A stretch of DNA of 64,000 bases from contig NC_090145.1 of NCBI RefSeq assembly GCF_017916325.1, positions 527,501-591,500 on the forward strand, in the 5' to 3' direction. Origin of the DNA: Leishmania martiniquensis (taxonomy: Eukaryota; Euglenozoa; Kinetoplastea; Trypanosomatida; Trypanosomatidae). This document shows positions 28,026 through 37,650 of the stretch, piece after piece. The notes under the pieces were generated by a model that saw only the letters and a program-made list of their open reading frames with translations, was not told where the DNA came from and made no database searches. The translations under genes were made by a program, and so were the position numbers. Numbering within the stretch: the first letter of the stretch is position 1; every line of letters starts with the position of its first letter.

Positions 28026-29369
28026 TTACTGTGAGAAGGTGCTCTGGTACATGCAGGAGTCGGGACGCATCGTTGCGGCGGACACCGCGTTTCCACCACT
28101 GTCGATGGATGCTTGCGGTACTGAGGCCAAGGCATCTAACCCCTCAGCCACGGCGGTAGAGGTAGAGGCGATTGTTGACGCCACCAAAGGAGCGGAGTCG
28201 TGCACGCCCGTGTAGTAGGAAATACGCTGCTCCGTCGGCAACCCGGCACGAAGTGCGAGGAGGATCTGCGCGAAGCTCAGCGGGGCCGCCGGCGGGGCTG
28301 CGATGACCGGAAATGCCCCGCCGAGCCCGTGTGCCAACCGCTCCTGCAAATGCACTTGGGATTTGCTATGGTCTGTTCTTGGCGCGCACTGTTCCCCGAA
28401 AACGGCCTGCACGGCGGCCCTGGCATCCGTTCGGCTACTAGGGGTGTACACACCCATCTGCGCTTCACTGGCACCGTAGCGAGCCGACCAGGAGCCTGGC
28501 GCGACGCGCTGTGCTTCGTGAGGATCCTCCGGGCCAGCCAGACGCACCAGGAGCTCCACAGCCTTGACGGCGCGCAGGAGCAGCACCAATACTGTACCCC
28601 CGTGTAAGAGAGACTCTACCTGCTGCAGGGCCTGTGGGTCGGATGCGAACGTGTGGCCATCCGCGCCGGAGGTGCAGCGTTTCGGCGATGCCGTGGCCGA
28701 TGGAGAGGAGAGAGCATGTGGACGACCGCTTTGGTACGGTACTGGTGTGGCTTCCCTGGCAGCGCATGCGCTATGAGGAGCAGCGCGTGGGCTCGACAAC
28801 GTGGGCTCAGAGTTCTCACCGCTGCCGCCCTCTTTGTTCTCGTGGAGAAACAGAGCTGCAGAGAACGATGGCGGTGCCACCGCCCCGCGAGCACAATCCA
28901 CCCCCTTTCCACAGATGGTGACGGGGGAGGGGCCTGTTTTCTGCTGCGTTCGATGCCCTTGAGCGAGCCGCATGATGTTGGCCAGGAGCTGACCGCTTTC
29001 GGCTTGCGACTTCGCCTGTTGTTGCGACTTCAGGTGCGGCAGACGCACAGGTGCTTGCTGAAATGGCGGCTCAGGCCACCCCGTCCTCCGCAGCTCCGAC
29101 GACGACGACGGCTGTGCCGGCGCGCCTACGGGCGCTGCCGCCGGTGCGACGCTTGTGGAGGGGTCGGGCTCGGTCGCGCGCCGCCGCAAGTATGTGTACT
29201 GCTTGACGATGACCAGAGCCTGATCGGGGGTTAGCGTGAAGCGTCGCGCAACGATGTCGACGCCATGATCGAGCAGCTCACGCACGATGACGGGGTGCGC
29301 CGCCTGGCACCTTGGCATGCACACAAGGAGCGTCCACTGCGGCTCAACCTCCCCCTCCGGTGTTGCCAT
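28026..29369 (-). CDS. NDK-like pseudoenzyme: nucleoside diphosphate kinase fold split by an insertion, catalytic His lost
   Basis: 447 residues. The N-terminal 62 residues read as the first strand and helix of an NDK domain (WTLLVCMPRCQAAHPVIVRELLDHGVDIVARRFTLTPDQALVIV). After a disordered insertion of about 185 residues the second half appears: VLVLLLRAVKAVELLVRLAGPEDPHEAQRVAPGSWSARYG, then MGVYTPSSRTDARAAVQAVFGE (to about 326). This matches the NDK order: Leu-Ala-Gly-Pro, APGS-x-R-x-x-[FY]G, and the N-[VA]-[VI]-H-[GA]-S-D-S active-site loop. The active-site His is Tyr308, the NDK Lys of KPD is Met18, and the loop Asn is Met305, so phosphotransfer is not expected. A C-terminal block of about 120 residues has no assignment. 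Degenerate NDK domains occur in flagellar proteins (NME5, TXNDC3, radial spoke RSP23), so an axonemal structural role is a reasonable guess. Confidence 0.8.
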   Translation of the reverse strand: MATPEGEVEPQWTLLVCMPRCQAAHPVIVRELLDHGVDIVARRFTLTPDQALVIVKQYTYLRRRATEPDPSTSVAPAAAPVGAPAQPSSSSELRRTGWPEPPFQQAPVRLPHLKSQQQAKSQAESGQLLANIMRLAQGHRTQQKTGPSPVTICGKGVDCARGAVAPPSFSAALFLHENKEGGSGENSEPTLSSPRAAPHSACAAREATPVPYQSGRPHALSSPSATASPKRCTSGADGHTFASDPQALQQVESLLHGGTVLVLLLRAVKAVELLVRLAGPEDPHEAQRVAPGSWSARYGASEAQMGVYTPSSRTDARAAVQAVFGEQCAPRTDHSKSQVHLQERLAHGLGGAFPVIAAPPAAPLSFAQILLALRAGLPTEQRISYYTGVHDSAPLVASTIASTSTAVAEGLDALASVPQASIDSGGNAVSAATMRPDSCMYQSTFSQ

Positions 29370-31291
29370 TACGCTTGCTCAGTCACGGAGTGCGCCTTTC
29401 GCAGGTGCGTATGTGCACCGACTTTTTTTTGGCGCGGTCTACGAGGCGATCGAGCGGTGCGACGCAGCGTGTGCGCTGCAACCACCATGAAGAAGTGTAT
29501 GGCGGTGGCTACAGCAGCGCGTGTATCTGCTGCCGGTCGTGGCAGTTGTAGTTGGAAGACATGATACGAAGGGGGGCGAAACGCGAGCGGTTGACAGGAT
29601 GTGCTGGCACACACCAAGTAGAAGCAAGGTGGTGGAGGAAGGCCGGGGGTGGGGGAGAGCGACTCCTCACTGGACCGTTGTGGGGGCATTGGAGAGAAAG
29701 AGAAGAGATACGTTCCTGCACCGCAGATAAGACCGCATACCGAAAGTGGAGCGCCCCGCCCCCCCCCTCTGCCATCGCCCCCTTCACGACCCAGATGGCG
29801 CTCTAAGCGCCTTCTCGCTGCCCCCCTCGTGGGGCGGGTCGACCAGCCCTTCGAAGAGCGCTAAAGGACGTATTTCTGCCCTCCAACTTGTTTTCTGATT
29901 TAGTATCAAGAGAGAGAGGCGTCCAGCATGCAAGCGATACACACACACACACACACACACCTGCACAGTCGCCCGCTCGAGAGAGGCCTCTGAGTGCAGG
30001 CAGACGCGCACGCTCAAAAGCCAATCCCAGCAGCACGCGAGACGATCGATGGGGCGTGTGGGAGGAGAAAGAGTTCGAAGCATAACAGCAACAGTCATAC
30101 ACGTTCTTTAACGCTTTCTGACTCCCCCTCCCCTCCCCCCTTACGGTCTTTCGTGTTCCACTGCTTCGTTTCGTCAATTGGCTGCCGCCCGCCCGCTCCC
30201 TCTTCTCTCTCTGCCCTGCGGACACCTCCACCCCGGGAAGGCCTCCCCGACACAAGCACGCGCGCGCCTACACACACGCACACATCAACGCAACAGTCGC
30301 GCCTCTGCAAGTGGTAGTGGCGCCTCCTAAGAGGATTTCTTTCTCGCCCACACAGTATACTGAAGAGGTGTGCTGAGGCACCTCAACGCGCACAGGCATG
30401 GAAAGTGAAGGGGTAGGGCCGACCGACGAGGAGGGGGGAGGAGGGGGATGCCGCAGAGCAAAGAGACAGCGCCGAAGGTGAGAGGAAAGCAGAGAGCAAG
30501 CGGGGCGCGGGTGACTGAAGACGAGACGAGGCACACCCTGCAGCCTTCTCCGGCAGCGCGGACGAGCTCGTGAGCGCAGAGGCGAAGGAGAAAGAGAGAA
30601 GGGCTGCGATAGCCCATCAACTGGTGAAGCAAGCACCAACGGCAAGACATACCCTCGGCAGCGGCAGCACACGCGTACACCGCAGTGGTGGCTCAGCAGA
30701 CCCAATACACAGCACACGGCGCGCGTGGAGGCGACAAGTCCGAAGAAGCGCACACAACCGTACACAGAGAAAGAGAAAAGTAAGCCAAAGCAAATGGGCG
30801 AGAGAGAGAGAGGAAGAGTGGTGGTGATGGTGGTGGCTGAGGAGTGCAGGAGCGATCTGCGCGTGGCGCACTTATGTGCGCATCGGCGTGTGTTGCAGCT
30901 TCCCACCGGCGCGCGAGGTGAGGAGAGGGGCGAGCGAGTGGCCGGGGGGAGGGGTGCGCCGGTGATTGAAAAGGGATGCGAAGGGCAAAATAGTCATCAG
31001 GTGAGTATTGGGTGCGTGTGCTCTCACCCTCACCTCTGGGACCCCATTCCGTCCGTAGGTGCGTTCCCCCCTTCCACATCCGAGGTGCGGACGGGGGCAG
31101 AGGAGAAAGTGTACACCGTGACGATAACGAAACGGGAGGAGGGTGGCGTGCCTGACACCTTCAGACTCCCTCTTCCCCTCTTCCCCTCTTCCCCTTTGCC
31201 CCTCCTCCCCCCTCCTCACACACGCACTCCTGCGCATTCGAGAATACGGCAGGCGAGCCCATCTTCCCGTCATGGCTGTGGCCTTCTTCTG
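29370..31291. other. Spacer between the 177-residue membrane protein and the NDK-like gene
   Basis: About 1.9 kb without a supported gene. It has a (AC)11 run at 29939-29960, homopolymer-rich purine stretches around 29630-29710 and 30420-30620, and a plus-strand pyrimidine block at 31160-31215 with three exact tandem copies of TCTTCCCC (31171-31194). Confidence 0.55.
31171..31194. repeat. Three tandem octamers inside a pyrimidine block
   Basis: TCTTCCCC is repeated exactly three times (31171-31178, 31179-31186, 31187-31194) inside a near-pure pyrimidine stretch of about 50 nt on the plus strand, i.e. a purine tract in the nascent RNA, just downstream of the membrane-protein stop codon. Confidence 0.85.
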
Positions 31292-31825
31292 CTATGGAAG
31301 CTGCGTCATGCCACCAGCGTTCGAGCGGCCCTTGATGCCGTCCAGGATACCCTTGTCGATGAAGGTGACAATGCGCTGCTGCGAGGACCCGTAGCCGATG
31401 ACCATGGTGAGAATTACGATCACCTCAGCGATCGTCTCGGCAATGTGGGAGCCGCACTGCGTCCTCTCCACCTGCTTGCCACGATTACAGAGGTCCACAA
31501 CTACGTCGTTCATGCCCATGCTGAGTGAGCTCAGAATAAGCGTCAGGACCGTCATCACCTGGTGCGCATACAGAATGGCGAGGCGCGGCTGCAGGCGCTG
31601 CACGAGAACAGAGAGCAGCATGGTGATGGCAAGCAGAATGAAGCCGATAATGCCGGCGGCGTAACGTGCCATCACACCCCCCTGCTCCTTCTTTACGGAT
31701 ACAGCCCATGTGACAATCAGCATCAGCATTGCAACCCCGTCCAGGACGACCATCGTGATGCCCATGCGACTCAGCACAAGCGCCTTCACGTTGGCCTTGT
31801 GGATTTGAGCGAGTACCGCCTGCAT
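31292..31825 (-). CDS. Small multi-pass membrane protein, hypothetical
   Basis: 177 residues with four hydrophobic segments at about 22-42 (GITMVVLDGVAMLMLIVTWAV), 55-75 (AAGIIGFILLAITMLLSVLV), 84-103 (ILYAHQVMTVLTLILSSLSM) and 126-147 (HIAETIAEVIVILTMVIGYGSS). Short basic loops lie between the helices. No family recognised; the four-helix plan and size recall tetraspan-type proteins, but the tetraspanin Cys motifs are absent. No N-terminal signal peptide: the first 20 residues are amphipathic. The start is uncertain. A strong pyrimidine tract (31841-31876) sits directly upstream and the first AG after it is in codons 1-2, so translation could instead begin at Met21 (MGITMVV). Confidence 0.82.
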   Translation of the reverse strand: MQAVLAQIHKANVKALVLSRMGITMVVLDGVAMLMLIVTWAVSVKKEQGGVMARYAAGIIGFILLAITMLLSVLVQRLQPRLAILYAHQVMTVLTLILSSLSMGMNDVVVDLCNRGKQVERTQCGSHIAETIAEVIVILTMVIGYGSSQQRIVTFIDKGILDGIKGRSNAGGMTQLP

Positions 31826-33810
31826 TGCGACGATGAGTGCCGGCGGGGAGGGAGAGGGAGGAGGAAAAGAACGAAGAAACGCTGTGAGCCCTTTTTCGGG
31901 CAGCGAAGCACGATGCTGAGGCTACACACCTGTGAGTGGCAACGAAGCAACAAGACAAAGCGGTGTAGAGGGCAATATATATATATATATATGCGTGTGT
32001 GTGTGTGCGCCTCACTGCTGCTGATGGGGGGGGAAGGAGGATGAGGGATAAAACACGCAATAGTAATAAGACCAAACAGGTGAGAGGCCCGAGTGGGCAA
32101 TCGTTTATGCTGCGGTGATGCACACCTCAGGCGGCGAGGAGCTGAGAGGGGAAGGGGGAGGGTGGGTGGGCGAAAGGGGGCGTGGGCTGTGGCAATGGCG
32201 GCGAAAAGGCGGAGGGCGATCACTCTGTGTGTTTGGCGTTGTCGCAGCGGGAGACGACCGTCCGTATAAGGCGCAGTGAGTGCCCCGTCACAGAGCGGCA
32301 GCAGTGAGGCGAAAGCAATGGTGGCCCGAGGTGTTGCGCATGTATGTGTGCGTGGGTGTTCATCCAGAGAGAGAGTTGTTGACGGCGCATGCAGCGCCGC
32401 GCGATACACGCGCCAGCGGGAGGGATATGGAAGAATAAGCGGGTAGGTGAAACGTGGCGGTGACAGAGGGGGGCGGTCGCGCGCCGCAGTCACCGCAAGG
32501 GCCATCATGACGCCACCGCTGGGAGAGCGTTCGACAGCAACAGAAGCAACGTGGAAGTGCATACCATCACCATATTACCTCTTGCCCCACCAAACGAGCT
32601 CGGGCGCCCCATCTGTGGGTCTGCAGAGGTGTGCGACTCCGCTTTGGCGGGCTGCGCAGCTGTGGCCTATATATATATATATACATATCGGTCATTACAA
32701 TTTTTTTCGCCGCCAGGGATCGGCGGATGTAAGCGGCATATCTGTGCGTGTGTGGGAAGGGAGAGGTGATGGGAACGATCGCGAGAAGACGCTACCGGGA
32801 TCCACCACAACAGAAGCAGGAGTGAGCGGAGCGCGATATATATATATACATATATGCGTGTGCGTGTGATGTGCTTCTTCCCTCATCGTGCTTCCCTTTG
32901 CTCCGCCCCACCCCCTCTCCTCCCTTGACTAGTTTGGTGCAAGGGGGCATCAGAGCATGCAAGGTGTGACAGAGATCGAGGCGGGTGGGAGCAGAGAAAG
33001 GACAGAGGTCGAATGCACAGCAAAAAGGAAAAGATGACGAGGCGGCGGTAGCGGCTCAGCGCCATGGCGTGTCTTTGAGGGTAATACACACCATCGCCGT
33101 CGCCGTACTGGGCCTCGAGTGAGGGGAAAGGGGGGAGGAGGGGCACTCTGCAGGAGCGTCCCTCTATTGGCCTTTCACACGACTGCGCTGTCCCCTCCTC
33201 CCCTCCTTCCCCCCCATCCCTATCCTACGGCAGCTGGGGTGAGCCGCGTCCATGTCGCCAAGCATGAGTGGGCGTGCCTGTTAACTTGTAGGGCAGAGGC
33301 AGTCAGACGGGGGAAAGGGAGGGGACGTGTCGCGCAGCAGCAGCGACAGGCAAAACGCGGAAGAGGCGGAAAAAACAAAAGAAATCCCGCGCGCACACGT
33401 GTGTGCGAGGGAGAGGGGTGAGGGAGACGGAAGAGGAGGGTGGCGGGCAATAACGGACAAGAAGCAGCTGGGAGCTCAGCGGCAGCGCTCGCGGGGGTGG
33501 GGAGACACACCCACACGCCCTCCCGCCCCAAACATACACTCTCAGCCGTGTTGCCCTTCATCGACTCTTTTTTCATTGTTCGCCCTCTTCTCGCCTTTCC
33601 CGTGCCTGCAAATCTTACACACATGTGTGTGCGCTGCGCAAGAAGGTCCTTTGGCTGTGCCTTTCCCTTTCCATATGCTCTGCAGATGCAGCGCACGTGG
33701 CTGGTGTGGGGGTGATGGTGAAGAGGGAAGGGGAAGAGGGCGCACGTGCACCCACACGTGCATGTGGGACCTCCTACATGTGCGTAACGAAGCACAACAC
33801 CACCAGCCAT
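31826..33810. other. Spacer between the 424-residue hypothetical and the membrane protein gene
   Basis: About 2.0 kb, no gene supported. Three TA microsatellites occur, at 31975-31992, 32667-32684 and 32836-32855; the first and third run into TG/GT repeats. Purine stretches lie at 33120-33145 and 33299-33320, and A-rich sequence at 33365-33385. Confidence 0.55.
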
Positions 33811-35085
33811 CTATGACGGTGGTGAAAACGGTGCCGACTGGTGAAGGCAAGGCGGGGTGAGGTATGCTGACCCCCTACCGTAGTCCTGCGCAGCCAAGCG
33901 ACGAACACCGTCGTGTTTGTGGAGCTCAAAGGCATTTCGCAACGCGTGATATTGCACCGTCGACATGGCTGTGCAGAAACGCTCGGGTATGGCCGCCGAG
34001 CCGCCAGTAACGAAGGGGTGAAGAAGAAGTTGCGGATCGGGAGGGGTGCGAGAGTGTCGCATGAGGTTGTCCGTGACGCATTCCTCCTCAGCCTCCTTGC
34101 CTACTTGGCGCTGCGGGCTGCTAGTGGCCTCGCGGTGAGCGACAGCCGCGGCAATTTCGCGCATCAGCTGCCGCTGCTCCTCGAGCGGCATGTGGGGGTA
34201 CGTCATGAAGACGTCGCAGCGGATCAAGCCCGGCACGCTGCTCAAGTCCGGGTAAAGCCGCGAGTGCACCTCTTCCAGCAGCGATTCGAGTTGAGCTGCG
34301 ATGGAGCGACTCGCTGGGGCCGCTGCTGAGAACAGCTGCTTGTTGTCATCGTAGAAGGACAGCACGGCGGACACAAGTGCAAGAGGGTACCGGCGCTGCC
34401 AGAGGCAAACGTGATAGAGAAGCGCGTTGATGGCCTCCCGGTCCAGTATTGCCTGCTCCTGGACCGCAGCTGCGGCACTAGACGCAAGAAGGTCCCGTTC
34501 CCAAGCCGCGCGCACCTCGCACAGCTCAGAAATAAGGTGGTGTAAGACGGCCAGCGGCAAGCGCTCGAGGTGCGCGCGCACCGACACATCCCTCAGCGCC
34601 AGCGGCAGGCTTTGCTGCTCAGCGTCTTCATTTTCAACGCAAAGGAGAAGGTGAAGGCCGAAGCATAGCGTCGCACGGGTGGCAAAAGTCTGCGCAAGCG
34701 CACCGCCGATGCCTAGTCGCAGAGGAGGAGGCAAGACGCTTACGGTTGCGTCTTGAACCGACTCAGATGGCTTCTTATATGCTCGCCGGGCATTAAGGAG
34801 GCAGCCGCGGAAGAGATTGCGCTCCTTCGCGATCTGACTAAGCTTTCGGGGCTCCCAAAGCTCCTCTACCGACAAAAACTGCGGAATAATGTGTTTAATG
34901 CGGAATGTCCTGTTCTGCAGGTCACCCTTGCGCAGTCGCCGACAAACTTCCCTGTGGCTAACGCCATACCGGTGCCTTAAGAGCATGGCATTGCTGCAGG
35001 TTAGACCCTGCCAGTCCTCCAGGGGAATGGTAATATGGTGTGGCTTGTCATCGAGGCCCTTGAGGAACTGTCTGCTCTCTGACAT
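33811..35085 (-). CDS. Hypothetical protein
   Basis: 424 residues, family not recognised. The N-terminal 95 residues look folded and basic: HITIPLEDWQGLTCSNAMLLRHRYGVSHREVCRRLRKGDLQNRTFRIKHIIPQFLSVEELWEPRKLSQIAKERNLFRGCLLNARRAYKK. This contains a helix-turn-helix-like pattern (VSHREVCRRLRKGD) that might contact nucleic acid. A mostly helical middle region follows (about 125-300; for example RAHLERLPLAVLHHLISELCEVRAAWERDLL and REAINALLYHVCLWQRRYPLALVSAVLSFYDDNKQLF), then a more polar C-terminus. No membrane segment or clear presequence. The helical middle could be a repeat domain such as those of organellar RNA-binding proteins, but this is a guess from secondary-structure impression only. Confidence 0.8.
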   Translation of the reverse strand: MSESRQFLKGLDDKPHHITIPLEDWQGLTCSNAMLLRHRYGVSHREVCRRLRKGDLQNRTFRIKHIIPQFLSVEELWEPRKLSQIAKERNLFRGCLLNARRAYKKPSESVQDATVSVLPPPLRLGIGGALAQTFATRATLCFGLHLLLCVENEDAEQQSLPLALRDVSVRAHLERLPLAVLHHLISELCEVRAAWERDLLASSAAAAVQEQAILDREAINALLYHVCLWQRRYPLALVSAVLSFYDDNKQLFSAAAPASRSIAAQLESLLEEVHSRLYPDLSSVPGLIRCDVFMTYPHMPLEEQRQLMREIAAAVAHREATSSPQRQVGKEAEEECVTDNLMRHSRTPPDPQLLLHPFVTGGSAAIPERFCTAMSTVQYHALRNAFELHKHDGVRRLAAQDYGRGSAYLTPPCLHQSAPFSPPS

Positions 35086-35892
35086 CGTGGCAGTGTGTCA
35101 GCTGTGATCCGCAGCACACACACACACACGTACGCAGAGGGCGTCTATGCAGGACTCATACATCATATTCTCCCAGCTCGTGTGGGCGAGGGGGCGGAGA
35201 CAACAGGTGCAGAGGGGCGATGGGGGAGATTGCCGCTGCAGTGCGGGTGGGATAGAGGCACAACTGGCTGCGAAAGGTATCACCAGAGGGAGGCATGAGA
35301 AGCAACAGGAGAGCGTCATGATGCACTGTGGCGCGTAAGGGTTGAGCGGGTTGGCATGGACCACGCCGCCCTCTACCTATACGTGCAGAAGCCTCCCCAC
35401 ACTGCAGGTAATACGGATGGCGCAGCGGTCGGGAGAAGGATGTGCTGATGCAGCGAGAGTAATGCTACAAGGCCGAGCATCCGCCAAGCGCGGAGAAGCA
35501 GCAGGTGCCCCTGTGCGCTGTCTGCCACCGCAGCAGTGTATCGCAGACTTCTCGTCGCCTTTCCTTTACTCTTCCATGCGGTCACATAGCACGCGCGTCT
35601 TCAGTGGCGGTGACGGCGCGCGTACAAGTCGGTTGAGTGGGAATGGACCAAACCGGCGCTGGCGCATTCGCGCCGCTCTCAGAATCTTTTGTCCTTTCCG
35701 TCATCCTCTTAAGCAGCCGCAATGGTGTCGAAGAGCCAAAGTGCGCCTGCGCTCATAATCTCGGGGAAAGGGGAGGGTCAACCCATGCCCATAGAGGTCT
35801 CCTCAGCCCGCACCCATCTCACTTCGACCTTTGCCGCGTCCATACGCGCTTCAGCGCACGCCTATGCGTCCTCTTGGGTCATCTATTTCTGT
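35086..35892. other. Spacer downstream of the small candidate gene
   Basis: About 800 nt of mostly complex sequence, unlike the low-complexity spacers elsewhere, with one CA run at 35114-35129. Plus-strand frames here are antisense and lack recognisable features. It may hold a long 3' UTR or an old retroposon remnant. Confidence 0.4.
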
Positions 35893-36153
35893 TTAATCGT
35901 CTACCTCATGCAGCAACTCAACAAGCACAGCGGTCGATCCGACGGCGTAGCGTGCCTTGCAGGGGATATAGCGGGGGGTGTCGCAGTCGTCAGAGGAGGC
36001 AAAATAGGCGCTATCTTCTGCTGCAGAGTCTATGTCGGGCACCGCCACCTCTGCAGCCGAGGCAAGCAGCCGAGGGTGACTGGAGAGAGACTGTCTCGAG
36101 GTGGAGTGACTTTGCGTGGTGCCCTCCACAAGTGCGTCCTGCTGCGAGGCCAT
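35893..36153 (-). CDS. Candidate small protein gene (86 residues)
   Basis: 86 residues starting MASQQDALVEGTTQ. It is unlike the low-complexity Arg/Pro/His products of the surrounding noncoding frames: it contains acidic and ordinary residues (AAEVAVPDIDSAAEDSAYF, DDCDTPRYIPCKARYAVGSTAVLVELLHEV) and mostly uses G or C at third positions, as real genes of this window do. A well-formed acceptor (pyrimidine tract then AG at 36245-36244) lies about 90 nt upstream. It fills part of an otherwise empty 2.5-kb interval between two same-strand genes. No family recognised; no signal peptide or membrane helix. It could be a chance ORF. Confidence 0.45.
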   Translation of the reverse strand: MASQQDALVEGTTQSHSTSRQSLSSHPRLLASAAEVAVPDIDSAAEDSAYFASSDDCDTPRYIPCKARYAVGSTAVLVELLHEVDD

Positions 36154-37650
36154 CGCTGCCAAGCAAACCGTGTGACTCCTCAAGCCTCAGCTGCAGGGCG
36201 GCTCGTGGATGTGCACCCCCTCCCCCTCTCCGAGTACTTCCCCCTCGAAAAAAGAAGGAGTGCGCACACGCGTGGGAGAGCGGTCCAAGACACAAAACCT
36301 CACCGGAGTCGCTCTATCCGTCCTCCCTGTGTCTGTCGTGTGCGCAGGTTAGCGTGCAGGTGGGTGGTAAAGGATCGCGGCTTTATCGCAGAGGAAGAGG
36401 CATTGCGCAGAACCTGTGGCTTGGCTTGCGGTCATGAGACCGCACATCCCCAGCCTATGCGAGTTCTCTGAGGGCAGAAGAGAACGCTCATGTGTGTGTG
36501 TGTGTGTGGGTGGGGTGGAAACCGGCGGCGTGACTGCCACGGCAGACACCCCTAGGGGAGACAAAGCCGCGGGAGAGCGTCGCAAGCAGCGCTACTCGTC
36601 AGATCACCTGAACACACACACACACACACGTTTCACCATCACACTGAATGAGTGCATGCATGACGGTGCGGGGCGGGGGCGCATGTGAAAAAGCGCGCTG
36701 AGCGCTGCGTTGAGCTATTCTTTGTGTGAGTCCGAATTTTCCCTTCATCTACAGCCCCTTGCAGTGCGTGCCGCCTTTCGGCTACGCATCGAGCGACGCG
36801 CTTTGTGGAACACAGCGTCTCTGTCGCCGTCGTCGTCGTTTTTGTTTTTTCATTTTCCTCTGTTGAATGCCCTTTCACGTTGTAATTAACTCATTTGTCT
36901 TCCCTACCGAAATTTTGCACGCACACACACACACACACCCTCTGCCGCAGGGAGGCGACGCGTGTGCGTGTGCGTGTGCGTGCGGGGAGGAGGGGGGTCT
37001 TGGGTCAGAGGAGGAGGCGCAGCTGCAAGACGTGTCCCCCATGGCAACGGCCACCACTACCATCACACACACACGCACGCGCGTTTCCTTCACGCATTCC
37101 TCCAGTCGTGCCTCCTCACGGAGTCGACATGCACTCCAAACCAAACCCGATCCGACGGCTGAAAGAAGAGCGAAAAAAAAAACGAAGCTTAAAGGACAGG
37201 ACAGCTTTACGAAATGCACACTTCACCCACGGCGCGCGCACTGACATGCGAAAAGATGCGACGCGAGGGGCACATCGCCACCGCCTTTTTTTCCGGTTTC
37301 TCTTGTGCGCCGCTGCTTTCCTCTCCCGTTCGCTTGTAGAGGCGCATACACATACATTACGTCCACAAACGCCGTCGTGAGAGCTCGCTGCGCGTCGACA
37401 GAGGCGCACGCATGCCTGGCAGCCCCCTCACGCGATACAGTCACAGCATGCGGTCGCACGCCACCTCATCTGCAGTATGATGGGTGGCTGCCAGGGAGAG
37501 GCAGATGGGCGACGGGCATGGAAGACAGTGGTGAGCCTCAAAAAGGTACAACTGCACCTCCTTTCGGTTCTTGCTCATACGCCTCGACGCATACCAACGC
37601 CACAACGCTCTCAAGCGCGCTTGCATGCTGTGCACAACGGCACTGCAGTA
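36154..37650. other. Spacer between PBP1 and the small candidate gene
   Basis: About 1.5 kb. GT run at 36492-36508, CA runs at 36613-36630 and 36920-36938, a GTGTGCGTGTGCGTG stretch at 36962-36980, an A10 run near 37175-37184, and A/T-richer patches at 36840-36870. Apart from the acceptor noted, nothing gene-like. Confidence 0.5.
36244..36262 (-). promoter_or_regulatory. Predicted spliced-leader acceptor for the small candidate gene
   Basis: Minus-strand CTCCTTCTTTTTTCGAG; the AG is at 36245-36244 and leaves a leader of about 90 nt before the ATG at 36153. Confidence 0.5.

Noticed and set aside
30268..30906. 212-codon minus-strand frame with hydrophobic Cys/Leu/Phe stretches
   Set aside because: The hydrophobic look comes from reading a purine-rich spacer on its pyrimidine strand; no stable pattern of membrane helices and no conserved motif.
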